A DNA stretch of 39,809 nucleotides from assembly GCA_028820695.1 (NCBI GenBank), contig JAPPIB010000003.1:1-39809 (forward strand). Direction: 5' to 3'. The notes beneath the pieces were generated by a model. It saw only the letters and a program-made list of their open reading frames with translations, had not been told where the DNA came from and did not search any database. This document shows positions 26,901 through 34,650 of the stretch, piece by piece. This DNA is from Acidiferrobacterales bacterium. Lineage in GTDB: Bacteria; Pseudomonadota; Gammaproteobacteria; Arenicellales; JAJDZL01. Position 1 is the first letter of the stretch, and the number at the start of each line of letters is the position of its first letter. The position numbers were made by a program, and so were the translations under genes.

Positions 26901-27896
26901 AAGAAATTGCATCGAAGCTGGTCTGAGCTGAGCTGGCAGATGCAGTCGTTGCGAGATGACTCGAAATGCGCGGAGCAGGAATATGATCGGATTCTTGATG
27001 AAGGTGACCCGGGGCTATGCTGGAATTTACCAGCCGGTGGTGAAGATCCCTGCACCTTGAATCATTCTCAGAACCTCGCGGACTCCGACAGTCAAATCGA
27101 ACACGCTGCGAGCCTTTCTTCCAAACCTCAGGTCGCAGTGCTGCGGGAGCAAGGTGTGAACGGACATGTCGAGATGGCAGCTGCTTTCGATCGGGCAGGA
27201 TTTGATTCGTATGATGTTGTCATGGCAGATTTGATGAGTGGCGATGTATGCTTGGATTCGTTTGACGGGATAGTCATGGCCGGCGGATTTTCGTTCGGCG
27301 ATGTCTTGGGCGCTGGTAAAGGATGGGCGAGTTCGATTCTGTACAACACTGAGTCAAGGGATATGTTCGAAGAATTTTTTGCCGATCAGAGCAAGTTTGC
27401 CCTGGGTGTATGCAATGGGTGTCAGGTCATGGCAGAGCTGACTGCGATCATACCCGGCTGTGACAACTGGCCCAAGTTTCTCAAGAATGAGTCGCAGCAG
27501 TTTGAATCCAGACTTGTGATGGTCGAAATTTCGGAGAGTCACTCAATGTTGACACAAGGGCTTCAGGGGATGTACCTTCCCGTTGCGGTAGCGCATGGGG
27601 AGGGTAGAGCGACGTTCGCTGGTGCACAGCAAGCACAAGACCTGAAGTTCAATAAACAGATCTGTCTGCGCTACATCGACAATCGCGGCCAAGTGTCCGC
27701 TACCTATCCCTACAATCCGAATGGTTCAGAGCTCGCAGTCGCTGGAGTGACAAACGCAGACGGAAGAATCACGGCGATGATGCCGCATCCAGAACGGGTT
27801 TACAGGACTCTTCAGTATTCGTGGGCACCGGAGACCAGGGGGGAATTCAGCCCCTGGTTGAATATCTTTCAAAATGCAAGAAAGTGGTTGCAGTAG
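23919..27896 (+). CDS. purL: Phosphoribosylformylglycinamidine synthase, single-chain type
   Basis: The 1,325-residue protein converts FGAR to FGAM with glutamine and ATP in purine synthesis. It is the large, fused form found in Gamma- and Betaproteobacteria and eukaryotes, with the glutaminase included; Bacillus-type genomes use separate PurS, PurQ and PurL. NSEHCRHKIF marks the synthase part near residue 227. The glutaminase nucleophile is Cys1165 in GVCNGCQVM and its His/Glu pair lies in MMPHPERV near 1290. The start aligns with the E. coli N-terminus, but no clear ribosome-binding site is seen. Confidence 0.97.
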   Translation: MRDHDDASLAPEILCIKGQRALSDFKLRQLRSDIVRHLPQLTALDAHFCYLIAVASPLKDEEFLRLIALIDGESGTSFDPINAKSCLITPRLGTISAWSSKATDIIHRCGIRNLRRIERATYWVLECSGSPCADQREKVYPFLHDRMVESVVSDQDQLRLVFDHCTRRSIQKFSVNASAGDSLEEANHALGLALVKPELSYIRDWYKKKKRIPTDAELMMFSQVNSEHCRHKIFNAGWTIDGENYPESMFSMIRRTHQMNPTGTLVAYEDNSAVIEGSRSTRFAPASDNGRYQYNAEPVHIVFKAETHNHPTAISPFPGAATGAGGEIRDEGATGRGGKPKAGLCGYSVSHLRVPDFVQPWEGTERSPDRISSPLAIMLEAPIGAASFNNEFGRPNIGGYFRTFETSNRDETVWYGYHKPIMFAGGIGNIRPSLIEKKEISAGDLVIVIGGPAMLIGLGGGAASSLGQGTSGEELDFASVQRSNPEMQRRCQEVIDRCCELGEDNPILSIHDVGAGGLSNAVPEIVHASGLGGTIYLDKIPNDDPGMSPMEIWCNESQERYVLVVSPDHLSVLATLCERERCPYSVIGFATEERTLRVLETALDIAPEDMPVNVDMDFLMNGFLKIHCQDQRMTHVLSRANTDALGNFSHCVQRVLRFPSVADKTFLITIGDRTVGGLIHRDQMVGPWQVPVADASVTISGYDSVSGEAMAVGERSPIALVNAAASARMAVAEALTNLRSVSVGRLNTVRMSANWMAAAGIEGQGSALYESVRSVALDMCRVLEISIPVGKDSMSMRTEWTEDHGRQSEVVSPISLIATAFAAVPDIRNCVTPQLVDKSETVLLLIDLGAGQNRMGMSALHQTHNLIDCQVPDVDDPISLNAYFEVVGTLIERGQILAYHDRSDGGLFALLCEMAFASRTGLDITVKKSVDPIEFFFNEELGAVVQVEEKNIGKILDVFEEENLSHLVMKIGTLRNDGRIEFRVEDRLIFSEERKKLHRSWSELSWQMQSLRDDSKCAEQEYDRILDEGDPGLCWNLPAGGEDPCTLNHSQNLADSDSQIEHAASLSSKPQVAVLREQGVNGHVEMAAAFDRAGFDSYDVVMADLMSGDVCLDSFDGIVMAGGFSFGDVLGAGKGWASSILYNTESRDMFEEFFADQSKFALGVCNGCQVMAELTAIIPGCDNWPKFLKNESQQFESRLVMVEISESHSMLTQGLQGMYLPVAVAHGEGRATFAGAQQAQDLKFNKQICLRYIDNRGQVSATYPYNPNGSELAVAGVTNADGRITAMMPHPERVYRTLQYSWAPETRGEFSPWLNIFQNARKWLQ

Positions 27897-28055
27897 ATGT
27901 TCTGCCGACTGCCTCGACATTTCGCTCTGATTTTTGATAAATCGCCACCGATACCGTTTGTGTTAAAATCAAAAATTTAGGACAAGTCCCGAGACCGTGA
28001 TTTCGTGTCGGAGGACATTTTTATTTTGTGTAAATTTTTTAAGAGAGGAAATTCA

Positions 28056-29159
28056 ATGAAAGATAAGATGAGTCGACGCCGATTCCTGAAAGGTTCGGCT
28101 TTAGCTGCGACTGCGACAGCCGGTACACTTGCTGCCCCCGCTGTTGTGAAAGCACAAGCAACTGTATTGAAAATGCAAGCTGCGTGGGGTGGTGGGATTT
28201 TCTTGGAAAATGCCCAATCCTACGTGGATCGCGTGAACGCTATGGCTGGCGATTCACTGCAAATCGAATTACTTCCCGTCAATTCGGTAGTCAAGACCAG
28301 TCAAATGCAGGATGCGGTGCACCGAGGAGTCCTTGATGCAGCACATTACGTTCCTGCCTATTGGTATTCAAAGTCTGCGGTTGCTTCACTTTTCGGCACC
28401 GGTCCCTGTTTCGGGTGGTCCAGTCAGGAAGTGTTGGGCTGGGTACACTACGGTGGTGGACAGGAGCTGTTTAACGAACTGATGGAAAAACTTGGACTTA
28501 ACCTGGTCAGTTTCTTCAACAGTCCGATGCCCGCCCAACCATTAGGCTGGTTCAAGGAGGAGATTACCGATTCCAGCCAGATGAAAGGTCTCAAGTATCG
28601 AACCGTTGGTCTGGCGGCCGACGTTCTGCTGGAGATGGGAATGTCAGTGGTTCAGTTGCCGGGTGGCGAAATTCAGCCGGCGTTGAAGTCAGGCCTCATT
28701 GATGCCGCAGAGTTCAACAACCCAACTTCTGACAGGGATTTTGGAATGCAAGATGTGTCCAAGCATTATCATCTGGCGAGTTTCCATCAGTCTCAGGAAT
28801 TCTTCGAGTGTACTTTCAACAAGCAGAAGTACGACAGTCTCGCCGACGAACAGCGAGCGATTCTCCAGTATGCATCCGAGTCGGAAAATTCCAACTTCTA
28901 TTGGCATAACACCCGTCGATATGCGACCGACCTCGTAAAGTTACAGGATGAGCACGAAGTGAATGTGTATCGGACTCCTGATTCTGTGATGTCGGATCAG
29001 CTTGTCGCCTGGGATGTGGTGATTGATCGTCTGTCTTCCGAAGATCCGTTCTTTGCGAGGGTGATCGATTCCCAGAAAGCCTATGCGAAAGAAGTGATGA
29101 ATTATCTGAATCTGAATCAACCCGACTATAAGCTTGCTTATAACCACCACTACGGGTAA
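28056..29159 (+). CDS. TRAP transporter substrate-binding protein (DctP family, TakP-like)
   Basis: This is the periplasmic ligand-binding component of a TRAP transporter. It starts with a Tat signal (MSRRRFLKGSALAATATAG, ending APAVVKAQA) and contains the DctP stretch KYRTVGLAADVLLEMGMSVV, LPGGEIQPALKSG and IDAAEFNNPTSDRDFG, typical of the TakP/FcbT1 branch that binds 2-oxo acids and other carboxylates. I begin at the ATG at 28056, with GAGGAA just upstream, giving 367 residues; an upstream in-frame start at 28005 only adds residues ahead of the signal peptide. The two permease genes follow. Confidence 0.93.
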   Translation: MKDKMSRRRFLKGSALAATATAGTLAAPAVVKAQATVLKMQAAWGGGIFLENAQSYVDRVNAMAGDSLQIELLPVNSVVKTSQMQDAVHRGVLDAAHYVPAYWYSKSAVASLFGTGPCFGWSSQEVLGWVHYGGGQELFNELMEKLGLNLVSFFNSPMPAQPLGWFKEEITDSSQMKGLKYRTVGLAADVLLEMGMSVVQLPGGEIQPALKSGLIDAAEFNNPTSDRDFGMQDVSKHYHLASFHQSQEFFECTFNKQKYDSLADEQRAILQYASESENSNFYWHNTRRYATDLVKLQDEHEVNVYRTPDSVMSDQLVAWDVVIDRLSSEDPFFARVIDSQKAYAKEVMNYLNLNQPDYKLAYNHHYG

Positions 29160-29182
29160 TTCACTGATTTCATCATAGAGAT

Positions 29183-29214
29183 ATAGCGGGGGGCATTTGT
29201 TAGCCCCCCGCTAT
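29183..29214 (+). terminator. GC-rich hairpin between the TRAP binding-protein and permease genes
   Basis: ATAGCGGGGGGC and GCCCCCCGCTAT form a perfect 12-bp stem around an 8-base loop, followed by a weak ATTGTTTC run. Located just after the binding-protein stop, it probably acts as a leaky terminator or an mRNA-protecting structure that keeps binding-protein output above permease output. Confidence 0.75.
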
Positions 29215-29228
29215 TGTTTCATTCCAGA

Positions 29229-29810
29229 ATGTCCAGAGGGAACGATTTGGTTTCGTTCATTCACAGTGTAGAGAGTATCAGCATATGGGTAGGCAGGGCC
29301 TTTGGGTGGTGCATACTCATACTCACGTTCTCGGTGTCCTATGAGGTATTCGTACGTTATGTCCTGAACGCTCCGACGGTTTGGGCATTTGACATGATGG
29401 TTCAGATGTATGGCGCGTTGTTCCTTATGGCTGGTGCTTATGCCTTGGCGCAGGACAGTCATGTTCGAGGCGATGTTGTATATCGGTTGTTTCCCGTACG
29501 GGTTCAGGCGACGATTGACTTCATTCTCTACATCGTGTTTTTCTTTCCGGGAATGCTCGCATTGTTTTGGTTTGGTGCGGAAATCGCAGCAGACTCCTGG
29601 AGATATAAGGAAGTCAGTTGGAATAGTCCTGCCCGCATACAGATCTATTACTTCAAAACCCTGATTCCCGTCGCTGGCGGACTCCTGCTCATTCAAGGCA
29701 TCGCTGAAATTTGTCGTTGCTGGATTGCCATGCGCCGCGGTGTGTGGCTTGAGAGGCTTGATGACATCAAGGAGACCGAAAAGGTGCTGATCAGTGATTC
29801 GAATGAGTGA
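29229..29810 (+). CDS. TRAP transporter small permease subunit (DctQ family)
   Basis: The protein of about 194 residues has four predicted membrane helices and the DctQ-like features FSVSYEVFVRYVLNAPTVWA and YALAQDSHVRGDVVYRLF. It pairs with the large permease to move substrate using a sodium or proton gradient. The start is uncertain: ATG at 29229 has no clear ribosome-binding site, while an in-frame TTG at 29247 has AGAGGG 7 bases before it. The 3' end lies about 57 bases before the preferred large-permease start. Confidence 0.9.
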   Translation: MSRGNDLVSFIHSVESISIWVGRAFGWCILILTFSVSYEVFVRYVLNAPTVWAFDMMVQMYGALFLMAGAYALAQDSHVRGDVVYRLFPVRVQATIDFILYIVFFFPGMLALFWFGAEIAADSWRYKEVSWNSPARIQIYYFKTLIPVAGGLLLIQGIAEICRCWIAMRRGVWLERLDDIKETEKVLISDSNE

Positions 29811-29866
29811 CGGATCGAATTTTCATTCGTCATCAAGCGAAATTCAGCCTGCAATCCGATTCCAAT

Positions 29867-31234
29867 ATGACTAATCCAGAAGTCGCGATCATGATGCTGG
29901 GACTATTCATAGTCCTGGTTTTGCTTGGCTTTCCGATTGCATTTACCCTGATCGCCATGGGTGTTGGATTTGGATATTACGCCTACCACCAGGCTGGCTC
30001 GGTGGAGGTCATTGCTGACGCATTCAACAATCAGATCTTCTATCTGCTGAACCAGAATACCTACTCCGTGATGGAGAACGATACCCTTGTGGCTATTCCA
30101 TTATTCTTGTTTATGGGGTATGTTGTCGAGAGGGCGAACATCGTCAACAGGCTATTTTCATCGCTTCAGCTGGCGGCACGAAATCTACCGGGATCAATGG
30201 CCATTGCCGCGCTGATCACGTGTACCGTATTTTCAACAGCAAGCGGAATCGTAGGTGCAGTGGTGACCTTGATGGGTCTGCTGGCGTTTCCGGCAATGGC
30301 GAGAGCCGCCTACAGAAGGGACTTCAGTGCCGGTGTGATCTGCGCTGGCGGAACGTTGGGAATACTGATTCCACCTTCCATCATGCTGATCGTCTATGCC
30401 GCAATCGCCGAACTCTCACCACTTCGACTGTATGCGGCAGCGGTGTTTCCAGGTTTGCTTCTGGCTGGTTTGTACATCATTTACGTATTGATCAGGGCGT
30501 TCGTCAATCCAGATATCGCACCGAAGCCGGAGCGCGATGACAGTGTATCCCGGACCGAAGTCTACATTCAGTTGCTGGTATCGTTTGTACCGCTCACCGT
30601 GCTGATCATGCTGGTTCTCGGATCGATTCTGGGTGGTTTGGCAACGCCAGCAGAAGCCGCAGCGATGGGGGCGTTGGGTGGTCTGGTGCTGGCCATCGCT
30701 TACCGGTCGCTGACGTGGCAGAAAGTCAAGGAGTCTGTGTTTCTGACTGCTAAGGCAACTGCGATGGTTTGCTGGATGTTCGTAGGATCATGGACCTTTG
30801 CGTCTGTATTTTCCTATCTGGGTGGTCACGACGTTATTGAACACTGGGTGCTTGCCCTCAATCTCCAGCCGTGGCAATTTCTGATTCTTGTTCAACTAAT
30901 CATATTCCTGTTGGGCTGGCCATTGGAATGGTCGGAAATATTGATCATCTTTGTACCGATTTTCCTGCCGATGTTGCCCACCTTTGATGTGAATCCGTAC
31001 TTTTTTGCCATGCTGGTTGCGTTGAATCTGCAGACATCTTTCCTCACGCCACCGATGGCAATGTCGGCATATTACCTGAAAGGAGTGTTGAAAAAGGACA
31101 TTGAACTCGTCGAGATATTCAAGGGAATCATGCCTTATCTTGGAATCGTGATATTTGCCATGTTTCTGATGTACATGTTCCCTGAGCTCGCACTGTGGTT
31201 TCCTGACGTTCTGTTCGGTCCGTATATTCCCTGA
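29867..31234 (+). CDS. TRAP transporter large permease subunit (DctM family)
   Basis: This multi-helix protein of about 455 residues is the transporting subunit. Family marks are MENDTLVAIPLFLFMGYVVERA, the glycine-rich FSTASGIVGAVVTLMGLLAFPAM, GTLGILIPPSIMLIVYA and ATPAEAAAMGALGGL. I take the ATG at 29867 as the start because the hydrophobic N-terminal helix follows at once; a GTG at 29807 overlapping the small-subunit stop would add 20 hydrophilic residues and cannot be excluded. The amidase gene follows after 27 bases. Confidence 0.93.
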   Translation: MTNPEVAIMMLGLFIVLVLLGFPIAFTLIAMGVGFGYYAYHQAGSVEVIADAFNNQIFYLLNQNTYSVMENDTLVAIPLFLFMGYVVERANIVNRLFSSLQLAARNLPGSMAIAALITCTVFSTASGIVGAVVTLMGLLAFPAMARAAYRRDFSAGVICAGGTLGILIPPSIMLIVYAAIAELSPLRLYAAAVFPGLLLAGLYIIYVLIRAFVNPDIAPKPERDDSVSRTEVYIQLLVSFVPLTVLIMLVLGSILGGLATPAEAAAMGALGGLVLAIAYRSLTWQKVKESVFLTAKATAMVCWMFVGSWTFASVFSYLGGHDVIEHWVLALNLQPWQFLILVQLIIFLLGWPLEWSEILIIFVPIFLPMLPTFDVNPYFFAMLVALNLQTSFLTPPMAMSAYYLKGVLKKDIELVEIFKGIMPYLGIVIFAMFLMYMFPELALWFPDVLFGPYIP

Positions 31235-31261
31235 TTCCATTTGATTCTCCTGTTGAAGAGT

Positions 31262-32587
31262 ATGCACGACAATACCCGGACAGCGAGACAATACATCGAG
31301 CTGATGCTTGAGGGTGCGATGTCTTCAGAGCGTCTCGTTCAACACTGCCTCGACACGATTGGCCAGACTGATGGCGATATCAAGGCTTGGGCCAGTCTGG
31401 ATCAGGCGAATGCGATAAGTCAGGCTCGAAGCATGGATCAACTGCGAAAGAGAGGAATGCCAACCGGGCCTTTGCACGGTATACCGGTCGGTATAAAGGA
31501 TATCTTCGATACGTTCGACTACCCGACAGAAATGAATTGCAAGGCGTTCGTAAACAGGCGGCCGGAAAGGGATTCAGCAGTTGTAGAGCGCCTAAGGGAA
31601 GCGGGCGCAGTCATTTTGGGCAAGACCGTCACCGCCGAACTGGCTTATATGACACCTCCGGATACCCGCAATCCGAGAAATACCGAATACGGTCCCGGCG
31701 GATCATCCAGCGGTTCCGCAGCAGCTGTTGCAGCTGGCCAGGTTCCTCTGACAATTGGAAGTCAGACTCATGGCTCAGTCATAAGGCCTGCGTCATACTG
31801 CGGTATATATGGCTACAAGCCCACCAGAGGTGTAGTCTCTAGAAGAGGGGCCTTGCATACTTCCTTCAATCTCGATCAGGTGGGAATGTTTGCGCTTGAC
31901 CTTGGCGATCTGGCACTATTGGGTAATGTGGTCGGTGGTTACGATCCAACCGATGAATTGTGTTATCTGCGACCGCGACCCGACACGCTGCGGGGATATC
32001 TGTCTGAGCCGCCGATAGAACCTATTTTTGCTTGGTTTGATCTGCCGTACTCGTCCCGATATTCGCAATTGCTGGCGGAAGGAATTGAGGAGATTATCGA
32101 TTGTCTTGGAAAGCTGGTCGATCGAATCCCCGCACCCCGCTCATTCGTTGGATTGATCGAGAGTCTTCGCAGAATTTATGGCTATGAACTTTACCGCTCT
32201 CTTGACAGACTGGATCTGCTGAATTCAGATTTACTGAGCCAATCCATGCAAGATGCCATTCCAGAAATGAAAAAGATAACCGACGAGGAGTACAGCGATG
32301 CGCTGGAAGCCATGCGTGCATCGGTAGATTGGTTTGAGAACTTTTTCAATGATTACGATGCGATACTGACGCCTGCTGCTCCCGGCATTGCACCGAAATT
32401 TGGTGAGGGTACCGGAGACCCATGTTGTTCGACAATCTGGACACTTGCGGGTCTGCCCTGCATTTCCATGCCAGTGCTGGTTGGGGAAGACGACATGCCT
32501 ATCGGGCTTCAACTCGTGGGAGCTGCAGAACAGGAAGATCGACTGTTCAGAACAGCACGCTGGCTGCTTGACTTTTTGACTCAATGA
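31262..32587 (+). CDS. Amidase, amidase-signature family
   Basis: This protein of about 441 residues belongs to the Ser-cisSer-Lys amidases, which hydrolyse carboxamides. The triad is readable: Lys79 in PVGIKDIFD, the GPGGSSSGSAAAVAAG loop with the cis-serine, and the nucleophile Ser172 in THGSVIRPASYCG. The ATG at 31262 gives the best start; a TTG-started extension to 31241 adds seven residues. It follows the TRAP permease closely on the same strand, so an amide may be what the transporter imports, or an amide may be made into the imported acid. The true substrate is unknown. Confidence 0.92.
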   Translation: MHDNTRTARQYIELMLEGAMSSERLVQHCLDTIGQTDGDIKAWASLDQANAISQARSMDQLRKRGMPTGPLHGIPVGIKDIFDTFDYPTEMNCKAFVNRRPERDSAVVERLREAGAVILGKTVTAELAYMTPPDTRNPRNTEYGPGGSSSGSAAAVAAGQVPLTIGSQTHGSVIRPASYCGIYGYKPTRGVVSRRGALHTSFNLDQVGMFALDLGDLALLGNVVGGYDPTDELCYLRPRPDTLRGYLSEPPIEPIFAWFDLPYSSRYSQLLAEGIEEIIDCLGKLVDRIPAPRSFVGLIESLRRIYGYELYRSLDRLDLLNSDLLSQSMQDAIPEMKKITDEEYSDALEAMRASVDWFENFFNDYDAILTPAAPGIAPKFGEGTGDPCCSTIWTLAGLPCISMPVLVGEDDMPIGLQLVGAAEQEDRLFRTARWLLDFLTQ

Positions 32588-32650
32588 TTCAGAATTTCAG
32601 ACACTTGGACATTTCACGGCATCACGATGAGTTTTTCGACGATAGGATTC

Positions 32651-32678
32651 TTCGCCCCATGTCAGCGATGCGTATAAT
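32651..32678 (+). promoter_or_regulatory. Predicted sigma70 promoter before the small membrane protein gene
   Basis: A perfect TATAAT (32673-32678) follows TTCGCC (32651-32656) with 16-base spacing. Transcription would start near 32685, about 24 bases before the GTG at 32709. It would drive the small membrane gene and the dehydrogenase gene. Confidence 0.55.
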
Positions 32679-32708
32679 GTCCTCAGTTTCTACTCTACTG
32701 CAAGTCGG

Positions 32709-32945
32709 GTGACGAAATTGCTTGGCAGGCCCACCAAAATCATTACCGGATTTATCGGTTTATTCATCGTGGTCACATTTGTGACCGGACTGTCTTACAG
32801 CATTTCAACGGGGTTTGCTGGATTCTGGGGTGGATTGCCTTTCGTCATCATCATTGCATGCATTCTTCCAATGGCAGCATACGACTATTGGGACGAATGC
32901 ATCCGCACCAAGGATAATTTCACGGATTCAGGGCACAACCCCTGA
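32709..32945 (+). CDS. Small hypothetical membrane protein
   Basis: The 78-residue protein has two hydrophobic helices (about residues 11-31 and 39-57) and an acidic, polar C-terminus (YDYWDECIRTKDNF). I do not recognise the family. The start is GTG at 32709; an in-frame TTG shortly after is possible. A promoter with a perfect -10 lies immediately upstream, and the stop codon abuts the GTG of the next gene (TGAGTG), which suggests translational coupling to the dehydrogenase. It is likely an inner-membrane protein of unknown role. Confidence 0.6.
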   Translation: MTKLLGRPTKIITGFIGLFIVVTFVTGLSYSISTGFAGFWGGLPFVIIIACILPMAAYDYWDECIRTKDNFTDSGHNP

Positions 32946-33938
32946 GTGATTGAAAATCTTCACATTGATGTGACCCACGCCAGTCCGGTTCTTTGGATTA
33001 CCAGAAAGCTTTCGGCTAATACCGAAGCCAGGGCTGTTCGTGACTACGACACGATCCTGGAACCTGACGATGTACCCGCGTCCAGGGATCGAATCATTGA
33101 GATGAGTGCCAAGGTGGACGCCATCGTGCCATGCCATTCGGAAGTATTCGATAGGGAGGTGGTGTCACAGTTGGGGGACCGGCTGAAGATCATTGCGAAT
33201 TACTCAGTCGGTGTCGACCACTGCGATCTGAGTGCATTGGCCGAGCGGGGTATTGTTGTCACCAACACTCCCGATGTGCTTTCGGATGCAACTGCCGAAA
33301 TTGCGATTCTACTTATGTTGGGGGCGGCAAGACGCGCGGTTGAAGGCGATGCGGCTGTGAGAAGTCGGCAATGGAATAGCTGGAGCCCGTCGTTTATGGT
33401 CGGGCATCAGGTGACCGGAAAGACGATGGGCATTGTCGGTATGGGGAGAGTGGGGCAGGTAGTTGCCAGACGGGCTGCCGGCTTTGACATGCAAGTTCAC
33501 TATCACAATCGCAATCGCCTGGCCCCCGAACTCGAAAGAGGAGCGGTGTTCCACGAAAGCCTTGAATCTCTTCTCGAAGTTTCACAAGTGCTGTCATTGC
33601 ATTGTCCTGCGACACCACAAACCAGAAAACTGATGAATGACAGTACCTTTTCAGTCTTGCCCGACAACGCAATTTTTGTCAATTGTGCGCGAGGTGCATT
33701 GGTCGATGAGGATGCTTTGATCAACGCGATTGAATCCCGCAAGCTTGCGGCGGCCGGACTCGATTGTTTTGAGACCGAACCCGGCGGCAATGAGAAATTC
33801 TCATCTTACCAGAACATATTCATGCTGCCTCACATCGGCAGTGCCACACTGGAAACTCGAGATGCGATGGGTTATCGGGCATTGGACAACCTTGACGCAT
33901 TCTTTCGGGGAGATGAACCGCGAGATCGACTGGTCTGA
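32946..33938 (+). CDS. D-2-hydroxyacid dehydrogenase (glyoxylate/hydroxypyruvate reductase-like)
   Basis: The 330-residue protein is an NAD(P)-dependent D-isomer-specific 2-hydroxyacid dehydrogenase. The nucleotide-binding GMGRVG is at 165-170. The catalytic Arg249 lies in NCARGALVDE, the Glu in CFETEPG near 278, and His296 in LPHIGSA. The overall form is closest to glyoxylate, hydroxypyruvate or 2-ketogluconate reductases. The GTG start directly abuts the stop of the small membrane gene. With the TakP-like transporter and amidase upstream it may reduce an imported or released 2-oxo acid, and glyoxylate from isocitrate lyase is another candidate. The physiological substrate is not shown by the sequence. 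Confidence 0.9.
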   Translation: MIENLHIDVTHASPVLWITRKLSANTEARAVRDYDTILEPDDVPASRDRIIEMSAKVDAIVPCHSEVFDREVVSQLGDRLKIIANYSVGVDHCDLSALAERGIVVTNTPDVLSDATAEIAILLMLGAARRAVEGDAAVRSRQWNSWSPSFMVGHQVTGKTMGIVGMGRVGQVVARRAAGFDMQVHYHNRNRLAPELERGAVFHESLESLLEVSQVLSLHCPATPQTRKLMNDSTFSVLPDNAIFVNCARGALVDEDALINAIESRKLAAAGLDCFETEPGGNEKFSSYQNIFMLPHIGSATLETRDAMGYRALDNLDAFFRGDEPRDRLV

Positions 33939-33968
33939 ACGTTCAGACTCGGGCTTCAAGGCGATTGG

Positions 33969-33990
33969 CCAGATCAGGATTGCTGATCGG
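33969..33990. terminator. Weak hairpin between convergent genes
   Basis: GATCAG-GATTG-CTGATC (33972-33988), flanked by CC and GG, forms a 6-bp stem between the convergent dehydrogenase and phosphatase genes. The following run ATTTCAAATGATTT is only loosely T-rich, so terminator function is uncertain. Confidence 0.35.
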
Positions 33991-33993
33991 ATT

Positions 33994-34650
33994 TCAAATG
34001 ATTTCCTGCAATTTCCCGATCGCTTCGTACAAATCTGAAACGACGGCATGGGCGATTTTTTCGCTGGCTGCGGTTGATGTCCCGGTACCGGGGACCATAA
34101 TCGGTACCATTCCCGCCGCTTTGGCGCCGAGTATCCCTGCGTGAGCATCTTCTACAACTGCACAGGCATCTGGCTTTACGGCAATTTGTGCAGCGGCAAT
34201 CAGAAACAGATCAGGTGCCGGCTTGCCTTTGGTCGTTCGGTCTCCCGTTATGACATCATCGATCATTCCTGTCAGGCCAGCCTTGCTCAATTTCCATTCG
34301 GCGTGCTCCTCCAGACTCGAAGTTGCGATTGCAGATTTAAGCTCACTTTGCCGCAGGAATTCGAACAGCTCAGGCACGCCGGGCATCAAGCGCACACCGT
34401 TGGATTCCATTTCGTTAAAGTAGATTGCGGCCGAGCGCTCCATGTATCGGTCCATGTCAATCTTTCCGTTGACCAAAGATGCAATCTCCTTACGGGCATC
34501 CAATACTGAAATTCCGATTAACTTCTGATAGAGCGTTTCGGGAATATCGAACCCCATTTCATTCGCCGCTCTCATCCACGCCATCTTGGAAATGGATTCG
34601 GTATCGATCAATACGCCATCAAGGTCTAGGATTACGCCTGAGATGCTCAT
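33994..34650 (-). CDS. HAD-superfamily hydrolase, beta-phosphoglucomutase-like
   Basis: The 218-residue protein is a subfamily I HAD phosphatase or mutase. VILDLDGVLIDTES near the N-terminus holds the nucleophile, AIATSSLEEHAEWKL the second motif, GDRTTKGKPAPDLFL the lysine motif, and CAVVEDAHAGILGAKAAGM the acidic motif. Its ATG overlaps the stop of the ABC exporter gene (ATGA), so the two are translated from one message. The substrate, probably a small sugar phosphate or phosphoglycolate-type compound, cannot be assigned. Confidence 0.88.
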   Translation of the reverse strand: MSISGVILDLDGVLIDTESISKMAWMRAANEMGFDIPETLYQKLIGISVLDARKEIASLVNGKIDMDRYMERSAAIYFNEMESNGVRLMPGVPELFEFLRQSELKSAIATSSLEEHAEWKLSKAGLTGMIDDVITGDRTTKGKPAPDLFLIAAAQIAVKPDACAVVEDAHAGILGAKAAGMVPIMVPGTGTSTAASEKIAHAVVSDLYEAIGKLQEII

